Shown: piece after piece, positions 15,208 to 23,736 of the stretch
Layout: each line of letters opens with the position of its first letter
Position numbering within the stretch: position 1 is the first letter of the stretch
Assembly: GCF_036345995.1 (NCBI RefSeq)
Contig: NZ_CP107796.1
Coordinates: 1,674,001 to 1,738,000 of the forward strand
Reading direction: 5' to 3'
Origin: Streptomyces sp. NBC_00557
GTDB taxonomy: Bacteria > Actinomycetota > Actinomycetes > Streptomycetales > Streptomycetaceae
Length of the DNA: 64,000 nt
Translations under genes and position numbers: made by a program
Notes under the pieces: model-generated
Seen by the model: the letters and a program-made list of their open reading frames with translations, nothing else
What the model was told of the DNA's origin: nothing
Database searches by the model: none

Positions 15208-18200
15208 ATGACGGAGAACGGCCCGGCCGACCGGCTCGCCGCCCTCATCGGCGCCGGCACCCTCGACGAGGCGGAGCAACTGGTACGGCACCACGGCGAG
15301 TTGACCGACCACGCGAGCATGGACCTGCTGCGGGAGTGGGAGGAGCGGGCGGTCGACGCCCAGGACCGGCAGACCGCTGATGTCCTCTCCTTCCACGCGC
15401 GGCTGCTGTACCGCTGCCGTGTCGTCGGCGTGGCCGAGACCTTCGGGGAAATCCGGGGACACCCCACGGGAGTCACCGACACCTGGGAGACCGCCCTCGC
15501 CGCCACTGCCGCCTTTGAGGACGGCGGTAGCGGGACCGAACGGGCACTTGCCGAGGAGGCATGGCGGCGCGTCCTGGAGCTGGTGCCGTACGACGCCGAC
15601 CGTGTCTCCCCGCAGGCGCGCACGGCTGCCCTGGACGGACTGGCCCGTCTGCTGTTCTCCCGTCTGATGACGGACACCGAGCCGGACGGACCCACGCTCG
15701 ACGAGGTGGTGGCGCTGTGGCGCCAGGCTGTCCGTGAGGCCGCCGATCCCGCGGAGGCCGCCGGTTACCGCACCAACCTGGGCGCGGCCCTGGCACGCCG
15801 CTACGAGCTGAACGGCGACCTCCAAGACCTGGCGGAGGCGGTCGAGGCCTTCACCGCCGCCTCGCGGACCCCCTCGGCCGAGGCCCTCACCCGGGCCGGC
15901 GCGTTCACCGGGCTGGGAAACGTGCTGATCGCCCTGTTCGAGGCCAAGCAGACCGCTGCCGACGCGGACGCCGCGGTGCATGCCCTGCAACAGGCCGTGG
16001 ACCTCGTTCCCGAGGGCGATCCGGCGCGGGCCGAGTTCGTCAACAACCTTGGCCTCGGCCTGCTCAACCGTTACGAGGCAGCCGGCGCGTTCGAGGACCT
16101 CGACCGCGCGGTGGCGGCCCTGGAGAGCGTGGTGGACGCCTTCGACGAGGACGCCCCGCAACGGCCCGGTGCACTGGCCAACCTCGCCAACGCCCGCCTC
16201 CAGGCGTACGAGAGCGGTGCCGACGCGGCCGACCTGGAGCGCGCCGTCGACGCCGTGGAGCAGGCGCTGTCCCACCGGGAACTCACCCCCGCCGAACGGC
16301 CGGGGTGTCTCAACACCTACGCGGGCTGCCTGTTCGCCCGGCACACCCGCAGCGGCGACCTCGACGACCTCGACCTGGCGATCGACGTCGGCGAACAGGC
16401 GGTCGAGGCCACCCCTGCCACCGCACCCGAGCGGGCCATCTACCTGGACACTTTGGCCTCGGCCCGACGGGAGCGCTTCCTGCGCACCGGCGACCCCACG
16501 GAGCTGCGCCGTGCCGTCGGGCACGCCGAGCAGGCGGTGGGAATGACCGGCGCCGACGCCACCGAACGAGCCCGCCGCCTGGCAACGCTCGCCGGCTGCC
16601 TGGCGACCACACACGACGGGGAACGCATCCGACCGGACCTGCTGGACACCATCGTGGCTCGTTCCCAGGAGGCGTTCGACCTCACCCCGGACCACTCCCC
16701 GCAGTGGTGGCTCCACGCAAGCAACCTGGCCGCCGGTCTGCTCGACCGCTACGAGACGCGCCGGGACCCGGCAGACCTCGATCGCGCATGTCACCACTAC
16801 GAACGGGCGATCGCCGCGGTCCGGCCGCGCAGCCCCGAGCTGGCCGCCCTCTCGTACAACCTGGCGGTCGGCCTCCGGTTGCGCCACGACCGCGGCTCCC
16901 ACATCCGGGACCTGCGCCGGGCCGTGGAGGCGCTGCGCCGCGCCGCTCGGATCGGACTCGTCCACAGCCCCCAGGTCGCGCTGCTCGCCGCCCGTACCCT
17001 GGGGGACTGGACCGCCGAATGGGAGGCGTGGGACGAGTCCGCCTGCGCGTACGCCATCGGGCTGAAGGCCATGCACCAGCTGGTGCGCGCGCAGACCACC
17101 CGGGCCCAGCGCGAGACCTGGCTGCGCGAGGCACGGCGGCTTCCGGCCCGAGCGGCCTTCGCCATGGTCAGTGCCGGGCGGGTGCCCCAGGCCGCTGCCG
17201 GCTTCGAACACGGCCGGGCGCTGGTCCTCTCCGAAGTCCTGGAACGCGAACGCGTCGACCTGTCCCGTCTGCGCGCCCAGGGACACGAAGACCTCGCCGA
17301 CCGCTACCAGTTGGCCGCGCAACGCGTCACCGCCCTCGAACGAGCCGCTCCCGGCGACTCGCGCCACCCGTTCACCGGGCCGGCAGCACCTCGCAGACGG
17401 GACGCCCATGACGCGGCGCGGAAGGAACTGGACCAGGCGATCACCGCGATCCGTGCGACCGGCGGCTTCTCCGGTTTTCTGCGGAATACGGACTCCCATA
17501 GTCCGGCCCGGCCCCCGGACGGTCCGGCCGTGGTCTACCTGGTGACCGCTCCGGTCGGCGGTCAAGCCGTCATCATCGGCGATGATCTCCGCACGGTCCC
17601 ACTGCCTGCGCTCACGGAGGCCGCCGTCGCGTCCAGGGCCAGCGACTTCCTGGCCGCCCAGGCCACGCGCTCGGCGTCGGCCGCCGTGTGGGAGACCTGC
17701 CTGGACGACGTCACGCGATGGCTCTGGGACGCGGCCATGGCACCCGTGCTGACGGCGCTCGACGGGTACGAGCACGCCGTTCTCGTGGCCGCCGGCGAAC
17801 TGAACCTGCTGCCGCTGCACGCCGCCTGGCGGCCCGCGTCCACGGCGAGCGGCCGCTGGTACGCCGTGGATCAGATGCTCCTCACCTACGCGCCCAACGC
17901 GCGAGCCCTCGACGTGGCCCGCCGACTCGCCGCCGAGGCCGATCCGACGAGCTTGCTGATGGTCGACGCCGTCGGGTCCCAGTCGACCGCGGATCTGCCT
18001 GCGATCAGCCATGAGGTGAACGCGGCCCTCGGCTGCTTCCGCCACCACCGGCGACTGACCGGCCCCGACTGCTCCTTACCCGACGTCCTGGCCGCGATGA
18101 CGGAGCATCACGTCCTGCACTTCGCCTGCCACGGCCTCGCCCACCTCGATCATCCGCTCGACAGTGCACTGCTCCTGGCACAGGGCGAACTGACCCTGCG

Positions 18201-18618
18201 TGACGTGCTGGAACAGCGCCTCACGTCGGTGAGGGTCGCCGTGCTGTCCGCGTGCGAGAGCGCGCTGTCGGGCACCGTCCTGCCTGACGAGGCCGTGGGA
18301 CTGCCGACCGGCCTGAGCGAGGCCGGCGCAGCGGGGGTGGTCGGCAGCCTGTGGCGTGTACCCGATATCACCACCACCCTCCTCGTCTCCCGCTTCTACC
18401 AGAGCTGGCGGCAGGAGGGACTGGAGCCCGCGCAGGCACTGCGCCGGGCCCAGATCTGGGTGCGCGACAGCACGAACGGCGACAAGGCGCACCGCTTCCC
18501 GGACATTCCGGAGGTGACCAGGCCGGGGATGCCCGCACTGCACCGCCGCTTCTGGCAGAAGGCCCGGCCCCACACCGGCCCCGCCCACTGGGCCGCGTTC
18601 ACCTACACCGGCATGTGA
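15208..18618 (+). CDS. TPR-CHAT caspase-like protease 1 (1136 aa)
   Basis: CHAT proteins are caspase-fold peptidases. Residues about 180-660 hold repeated TPR-like units (YRTNLGAALARRYELNGDLQ, FVNNLGLGLLNRYEAAGAFE and similar, each followed by DL-RAV). Residues about 780-1136 form the CHAT domain with the dyad His975 in HFACHG and Cys1016 in LSACES, then EAVGLPTGLSEAGAAGVVGS and the ALRRAQIWVRDS helix. Both catalytic residues are present. The ATG at 15208 follows AGGAGGACCGACGAAGG; earlier in-frame codons overlap the membrane gene. No signal peptide or TM is seen. The substrate is unknown. It is convergent with a second CHAT gene, 24 bp between stops. Confidence 0.88.
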   Translation: MTENGPADRLAALIGAGTLDEAEQLVRHHGELTDHASMDLLREWEERAVDAQDRQTADVLSFHARLLYRCRVVGVAETFGEIRGHPTGVTDTWETALAATAAFEDGGSGTERALAEEAWRRVLELVPYDADRVSPQARTAALDGLARLLFSRLMTDTEPDGPTLDEVVALWRQAVREAADPAEAAGYRTNLGAALARRYELNGDLQDLAEAVEAFTAASRTPSAEALTRAGAFTGLGNVLIALFEAKQTAADADAAVHALQQAVDLVPEGDPARAEFVNNLGLGLLNRYEAAGAFEDLDRAVAALESVVDAFDEDAPQRPGALANLANARLQAYESGADAADLERAVDAVEQALSHRELTPAERPGCLNTYAGCLFARHTRSGDLDDLDLAIDVGEQAVEATPATAPERAIYLDTLASARRERFLRTGDPTELRRAVGHAEQAVGMTGADATERARRLATLAGCLATTHDGERIRPDLLDTIVARSQEAFDLTPDHSPQWWLHASNLAAGLLDRYETRRDPADLDRACHHYERAIAAVRPRSPELAALSYNLAVGLRLRHDRGSHIRDLRRAVEALRRAARIGLVHSPQVALLAARTLGDWTAEWEAWDESACAYAIGLKAMHQLVRAQTTRAQRETWLREARRLPARAAFAMVSAGRVPQAAAGFEHGRALVLSEVLERERVDLSRLRAQGHEDLADRYQLAAQRVTALERAAPGDSRHPFTGPAAPRRRDAHDAARKELDQAITAIRATGGFSGFLRNTDSHSPARPPDGPAVVYLVTAPVGGQAVIIGDDLRTVPLPALTEAAVASRASDFLAAQATRSASAAVWETCLDDVTRWLWDAAMAPVLTALDGYEHAVLVAAGELNLLPLHAAWRPASTASGRWYAVDQMLLTYAPNARALDVARRLAAEADPTSLLMVDAVGSQSTADLPAISHEVNAALGCFRHHRRLTGPDCSLPDVLAAMTEHHVLHFACHGLAHLDHPLDSALLLAQGELTLRDVLEQRLTSVRVAVLSACESALSGTVLPDEAVGLPTGLSEAGAAGVVGSLWRVPDITTTLLVSRFYQSWRQEGLEPAQALRRAQIWVRDSTNGDKAHRFPDIPEVTRPGMPALHRRFWQKARPHTGPAHWAAFTYTGM

Positions 18619-18642
18619 ACGGCGGGCGCCCCGCGCCACGGC

Positions 18643-21600
18643 TCACTCGCCCACGTACACGAACGCGGCCCAGCAGGACGGCGAACGGTGCGCCCGCGCC
18701 CGCTCCCACAGGGGCTTGGCTCCGGCCGGCACATGGTCGCCGCTCAGTTCCCCGATGCCGGGGCACATGTCGCGCTTCACGCCGTTCGGCGTGTCGCGGA
18801 CCCATTGCTGCGCCCGTCGCAGTGCTTCCGGCGGATCCAGCCCGTCCGAGCGCCACAAGGCGTAGAAGCGGGCCATCAGCACCATCGTGCTCAGGTCGGA
18901 GACGGCCCACAGCGATCCGACGACACCCGCCGCACCGGCCTGGAGCAGCCCGGTGGGCAGGCTCACGACCTCGTCGGGCAGATCGACGCCGGGCACAGCG
19001 GTCTCGCAGGCCGACAAGACGGCCAGCCGGGCGTCGAGCGGGCTGCCCCTCAGCAGGTCGCGAAGGGTCAGCGGCTCGTCGCCGGCGAGCAGGAGCCCGC
19101 TGGCCAAGGGCTGGTCGACCTTGGCGAAACCATGGCAGGCGAAGTGGAGTACAGGGTAGTCGCCGAGCGCGTCCCGGACGGCCGTCAGGGTGGCCCGGTC
19201 ACCGCCGAGACTGCACGTGCGGGTGAAGTGGCCGAGAGCCTCCCGCACTTCAGGGCCGGCAGCCAGCAGCGGCCGCGCGGACACCGGATGGGGGTCCTCC
19301 ACCGCCAGCAGCCCCTCCTGGCTGACGGTGGCGGCCCGCTCCGCAGCGGCGACGCGGGCGCGCGCGTTGGGTACGCAGGTCAGCAGCAGATCGTCGAGTG
19401 CGTACCGGCGCCCGGTCGGCGCCGACGCGTCCTCGCGCCAGGCGGCGTGCAGCGGGACCAGGCCGAGCAGGCCCGCGGGCACCAGCACCGCCCGGCCGGC
19501 GGGCGCCAGGGTCGCGACGACGGGCTCCATGACGGCGTCCCAGAGCCATCGCGTGACCTCGTCCAGACGGTTCTCCCAAGCGATGGGATCGCTCGCTCGC
19601 GCACCGTACGCCCTCAGATACGACTCCACCCGGGCGCGCAGTGACTCCTCGGTCAGCGACGGCAACCAGCGCACCTCGACGTGGTCGCCGGTGACGAGCA
19701 GGGCGAATCCGGTCCGTTCCGCCGCCGCCAGGTAGACGAGCGGGGTCGTCGCGGCCGCCCGAATGTCGTCGAAGCGCGGCGGGTCGAGGAACCTTTCGTA
19801 GCCGTCGACCCGCCGGATGGCGGTGATGGCGGCCTCCAGTTCGGCTCGGGCGGCGCGCAATGCGTCGGTGACTTCGGGATCATGAGCCGGTACGTGGTGC
19901 GCCGGCGCCGGGCCTGACCCGTCTGCCGAGGCGAGCGTCTGGCGCTCCAGTGCCGCCAGGGCCGCACTGCCACGCCGGTAGCGTTCGACGAGGTCCGCGT
20001 GACCGGTGGCGCTGAGCTGTTCCAGCCCGACCCGGCCACGTTCGAGCGCCTCGGAGAGGAGCAGGGCCCGGCCGCGTTCGAGCGCCACCGCCGCCCCGGT
20101 CGCGTCACCGGTCCTTGCCAGCGCATGGGCGGCGGCCACCGCTAGTCCCTGCGCATCACGCAGCCGCGACTCCTTCGTCGCGCGGGTGAGCTGCGCCCGG
20201 AACAACTGCTCCATCGCCCGCAGGCCGTAGCCGTACGCTTCCGCCGCCTCGCTCCAGGCTTCCCGCCGGGCGGCCCACCTGCCCCACGCCATGCTGTCGG
20301 CGCGGGCGAGGTCCGGACACATGACCAGCCCGGCGGTCACGGCCCGGCGGAACAGCGCTCGCGCCTCGTCCCGGTCGGCCGCGTGGCCCACCACGTCGAC
20401 CTCGTACCGGCAGGTCAGCACACGCGCCAGACTGCTGGGCAGGAACATCCGGCCGTGCACGCTGCCCTGGTCCGCCTCGATGCCACCGCGCAACAGTGTC
20501 GCGGCCTCGTCGAGATCTGCGGGGTCGCCCGCGCTCAGGAAGCTGTCCCGCAACGCGCGAGCCAGGAGGTGGGTGGCGTTGGGATAGGACGCCGACGACG
20601 GTGGGACGAAGTCCAGTCCCTTGCGGGCCAGCCCGATCGCTTCCTGGAGGTGTGCCCGGTCACCGGTGTGCCGATGACGGTCGAAGAGGGCGACGGCGAG
20701 ACCGCTGAGAGCCACTGGGAGAGCCTCGTCAGGGGAGTCGTCCTCGAGTGCCTCCCGCCACTGCGCGATCGCCTCGTCCAGGTCGGACAGCGCGCCGCTA
20801 CGGGTGTACTGCTGGCGCAGCGCGACACCGAGGCCCGTCAGGTGCAGCCATCGGCCGGGAGTGCCGGGTGGTGAGAGGGCTAGTGCGGCGCGGGCCACTT
20901 CGACGGACCGGGCGAGATCGGCGAGGTCGCCGTCGCGGAAGTAGCGGTCGCGCATGACCATGCTGAGCGCGCCCAACGCCGCATCCCGGAAGTCCGTCCC
21001 GGGCGGGGAGAGCGCCACGGCCTGCTCGATGAGCGTGACGCTCTCGGTGAGGTCGTCAGGCCGTTGTGCCAGGTCGTAGCGGGCGTTCAGTGCGTGGCCC
21101 AGCCGAAACAGGGACCGCGCGCGCTCCGGGACCGTGGCGGGGGTGAGGGTCAGGGCCTCGCGGGCGGCCTCGATGGCGTGGTCGAGGTCGGCCGGCCGAC
21201 TGGTGGCCTCGTAACGGCCCTGCAACGCGGAGGACAGCTCTCCGAGCACAGCGGCGCGGACGGGGGACGGTTCCGGCGTGTGGCCGAGCGCCTCGCGGCC
21301 ACGGGCGATGGCGTCGTCCAGGTCGGCGAGGTCGCCCAGTCGCTCGTACCGTACGGTCAGCGCCGCGGACAGTTTGCACAGCACCGTGAGCCGGCCGGCG
21401 GCGTCGGGCGGTGTCAGCTCCTCGGCCGACCGCAGTGCCGCCAGGCCGGCCTCCAGGTCACGCAGGTCGCCGTCGGCGAAGTGCCGGGCCCGCCGGTAGT
21501 TGCTCAGCCGCAGGAGGAACCCCGGGCGTAGTGGTGAGTCGGGCGGGAGGAGGGCGGTGGCCCGGTCGGCCAGTGCGATCGCCTCGTCCAGGTCTTCCCG

Positions 21601-22947
21601 GTCACCGCTCTCCACGTGTTGCTGGTAGAGGCCCTCGGCGAGCGTGGTCAGACAGTCGGCGACAAGAGGGGAGTCGGGCGGCAACACGGCCGCGGCCTGC
21701 CGGTGCGCGTCCATGGCCTGGGCGCGGGCCCGCGGATCCCGGACCCGGTCGTGGTAGCTCCACAAGGCGTTGCCGAGCAGGGCGAGGACCTCTCCCCGCC
21801 ATGTCGAGGACGCGTCGGTGGACCGTGCCGTCTCCTCGGCATGGCGCAGCGCGAGCCGGAGAGTGTCGCCGTGGCCGGTCCGCCCGTACTCGGCCAGCAG
21901 CCACACGCCGACGGCCACGCGCTCCCGCGCCGGATCGAACCGCATAGAACCGTTCGGCACGTCCACCACGAGGTGCTCGTCGTGCTCGTCGTGCTCGTGG
22001 CCCTCATGGTCCGCGTGGCCCGCATCGTCCGCGTCGTCCTCGTCGGCCTGCGACAGACGTACCTCTCGGACGCATCGCGCCAGCCGGGGAAGATCGACCA
22101 CGCTGTCGACCGGGAAGATGCCGTGCAGGTGGTTGAGCAGGCGGCGGAGGATGTCGATCGCTCGGCGCAGCTCGGCGTCCGTGCCGGTCGCCAGCAGCAG
22201 GAGGGTTCGCTCCGTGTCGACCGCGATGATCCGTGGCCTCGGGTTACCGGTGAAGATGTCGAGGGCCTGCCGGAAGGTGGCGCGCGCGTGCGAGGCGTTC
22301 TCCTCCGCGTTACCCCGCACCCGCTCCATGTGCGCCCTCGCCATGTCGTTCATCGTGATGGCCCACAGGATCGGCCGGGCGGTCCTCGACTGCCGGGACA
22401 GGGACGCCTGGAGCGCCGCGAGCGCGTCCTCGACGTTCTGGGCGCGATCGCCCGTGCGGTCGTCGAGCAGGGCGTCACCGAGCATCGCCTGCAGCGAGCG
22501 CCAGACCTTCGGCGCGCTGTCCGGCGAGGCCGACTCCAGGGCATGCCGGATGCGCGCGATATGCCCGGGCGGGTCGTCGGCGGCCGTGGGCGCCTGGGAC
22601 AAAGGGGCAAGGGCAGACCGCAGTTCGGCGGGGAGGTCGTCGCCACTCATCTCGGCGATCGCGGCCTCGACGCCGGTGTGGCGGGCCAGCACCAAGAGGT
22701 CGAGGTACTGGCCGTAGAGGCGCGTCCCGGCGGGGTTTCCCTCCTTCCGCAGCCCTTCGGCCAGATACTCGAGGAGTTCCACACCGGTGTCACTCAGCAG
22801 TTCGGGGTGCTGGTCGAACGCGCGCCGGACGTCGTCCCAGCCTCGGGCGAACGTCAGCTTCCGTATCGCGTCGCCCAACTCGTCCCAGGCCGAATCGACC
22901 GGTTTCCCGCTGTGAGCGGCCTCGGAACTGTGGCGAAGTGGCACCAA
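18643..22947 (-). CDS. TPR-CHAT caspase-like protease 2 (about 1433 aa)
   Basis: Larger relative of the convergent CHAT protein. Residues about 1-290 are helical and without clear repeats. Residues about 299-324 are an Asp/Glu/His-rich strip (DADDAGHADHEGHEHDEHDE), possibly metal-binding. Residues about 340-950 carry at least a dozen TPR-like units (LSNYRRARHFADGDLRDLEA, LSSALQGRYEATSRPADLDH). The C-terminal CHAT domain has His1272 in HFACHG and Cys1314 in LSACET. The start is a TTG at 22947 or GTG at 22944; neither has a good ribosome site. No partner gene is linked to it, unlike CHAT 1. The shared C-terminal order (PLTLRDLL, PTGLLQAGAAGVVGSLW) marks them as paralogues. Substrate unknown. 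Confidence 0.86.
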   Translation of the reverse strand: MVPLRHSSEAAHSGKPVDSAWDELGDAIRKLTFARGWDDVRRAFDQHPELLSDTGVELLEYLAEGLRKEGNPAGTRLYGQYLDLLVLARHTGVEAAIAEMSGDDLPAELRSALAPLSQAPTAADDPPGHIARIRHALESASPDSAPKVWRSLQAMLGDALLDDRTGDRAQNVEDALAALQASLSRQSRTARPILWAITMNDMARAHMERVRGNAEENASHARATFRQALDIFTGNPRPRIIAVDTERTLLLLATGTDAELRRAIDILRRLLNHLHGIFPVDSVVDLPRLARCVREVRLSQADEDDADDAGHADHEGHEHDEHDEHLVVDVPNGSMRFDPARERVAVGVWLLAEYGRTGHGDTLRLALRHAEETARSTDASSTWRGEVLALLGNALWSYHDRVRDPRARAQAMDAHRQAAAVLPPDSPLVADCLTTLAEGLYQQHVESGDREDLDEAIALADRATALLPPDSPLRPGFLLRLSNYRRARHFADGDLRDLEAGLAALRSAEELTPPDAAGRLTVLCKLSAALTVRYERLGDLADLDDAIARGREALGHTPEPSPVRAAVLGELSSALQGRYEATSRPADLDHAIEAAREALTLTPATVPERARSLFRLGHALNARYDLAQRPDDLTESVTLIEQAVALSPPGTDFRDAALGALSMVMRDRYFRDGDLADLARSVEVARAALALSPPGTPGRWLHLTGLGVALRQQYTRSGALSDLDEAIAQWREALEDDSPDEALPVALSGLAVALFDRHRHTGDRAHLQEAIGLARKGLDFVPPSSASYPNATHLLARALRDSFLSAGDPADLDEAATLLRGGIEADQGSVHGRMFLPSSLARVLTCRYEVDVVGHAADRDEARALFRRAVTAGLVMCPDLARADSMAWGRWAARREAWSEAAEAYGYGLRAMEQLFRAQLTRATKESRLRDAQGLAVAAAHALARTGDATGAAVALERGRALLLSEALERGRVGLEQLSATGHADLVERYRRGSAALAALERQTLASADGSGPAPAHHVPAHDPEVTDALRAARAELEAAITAIRRVDGYERFLDPPRFDDIRAAATTPLVYLAAAERTGFALLVTGDHVEVRWLPSLTEESLRARVESYLRAYGARASDPIAWENRLDEVTRWLWDAVMEPVVATLAPAGRAVLVPAGLLGLVPLHAAWREDASAPTGRRYALDDLLLTCVPNARARVAAAERAATVSQEGLLAVEDPHPVSARPLLAAGPEVREALGHFTRTCSLGGDRATLTAVRDALGDYPVLHFACHGFAKVDQPLASGLLLAGDEPLTLRDLLRGSPLDARLAVLSACETAVPGVDLPDEVVSLPTGLLQAGAAGVVGSLWAVSDLSTMVLMARFYALWRSDGLDPPEALRRAQQWVRDTPNGVKRDMCPGIGELSGDHVPAGAKPLWERARAHRSPSCWAAFVYVGE

Positions 22948-23502
22948 CTCAGCGTACAGGCGCAGTCGCGGAGTGTCCGGGACTTTGCGTTGCTCGACGT
23001 CCGGAGGCCGACGCTCCCTGCAGGTAGCGGTAGCCGGTGGTCTGAAAGATGCCGGTGTTCCGGATCAGGCAGTGCACGCAGCCGCGTTCGCGTAACCAGC
23101 GCGGCACCAGCACGGCCTGACGGCACGGGCCGAGCGCCCGCTACGGCTACGAAATCTCACCTGGTCCGAGTGGCTCGCCCGCAGCGCGGTACGGCACGGG
23201 GCCGCCACCACCAGGCGACCGCGCACCCCCAACGTCCCCCGGTGCGGCTGCCCGGTTCTGGTCGAAGTGACTGTCTCTGCCGCCTTGCCGCACCAGTCGA
23301 CCCATCCGGGCGGCTTCGGCTCTGGGCATGAGAGTCCACCTGCCGTCGCTACGGCGCAAGGCGGCGGAGTGCCAGGGGGTTGTCCAGGCGTCGGGGCGTC
23401 GAGGAGGCGGATGCCGAATTTCGGGGCGCCGACGGGCTGTGGATGGATGGAGAGGCGTACCGCGCGGGGGTGGTGTTCGGCGATCAGGGCGCCCCAGGCG
23501 CG
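22948..23502. other. Non-genic stretch with coding debris
   Basis: No intact gene. The minus strand shows protein-like segments (WLRERGCVHCLIRNTGIFQT near 23050-23100, and KFGIRLLDAPTPGQPPG and VDWCGKAAETVTSTRTG near 23270-23420) in a frame shared with the sialidase-like remnant. No family was assigned and no start or ribosome site is convincing. Confidence 0.35.
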
Positions 23503-23658
23503 GCTTACGTCCACCTCGACGTAGCAGGTGCCGTAGTACGGGCTGGTGGCGGAGTTGTCGCAGACGATCCACTCCTTGTCGTAGCCCTGGCCGTCGTTGC
23601 TGACCGCGATCACCAGGTTCTGCCAGCTCGTGCCGTTCGTGGAGCGGCTGACGCTGCC
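23503..23658 (-). pseudogene. BNR/sialidase-like secreted protein remnant
   Basis: The segment SRSTNGTSWQNLVIAVSNDG then YDKEWIVCDNSATSPYYGTC and YVEVDVS resembles a BNR (Asp-box) repeat and the adjacent strand of secreted exo-alpha-sialidase-like beta-propeller proteins. Only about 52 residues remain, flanked by unrelated sequence in frame, with no signal peptide. It is a remnant of a several-hundred-residue protein. Confidence 0.45.
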
Positions 23659-23736
23659 GCCGGCGCGACCTGAAACCCTTCCTCGGGCACTGGAGCCCCT
23701 ACGGCCCCACCTACTAAAGATGGCCACAGGGCGTGA

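Noticed and set aside
15148..18048. Long open frame of 966 codons on the minus strand opposite CHAT 1
   Set aside because: It mirrors the G/C-rich third positions of the real gene. The translation is Gly/Arg/Val/Gln-rich without family motifs, while the plus strand carries intact TPR and CHAT domains.
13787..22947. Assignment of the CHAT region to type III-E CRISPR (Craspase)
   Set aside because: No gRAMP/Cas7-like protein, no repeat array and no other cas gene is in the window. Only the TPR-CHAT architecture is shared.
23065..23502. Left part of the minus-strand open frame around 23.1-23.5 kb as an intact secreted protein gene
   Set aside because: It lacks a signal peptide, start and ribosome site, and mixes a propeller fragment with unrelated sequence.
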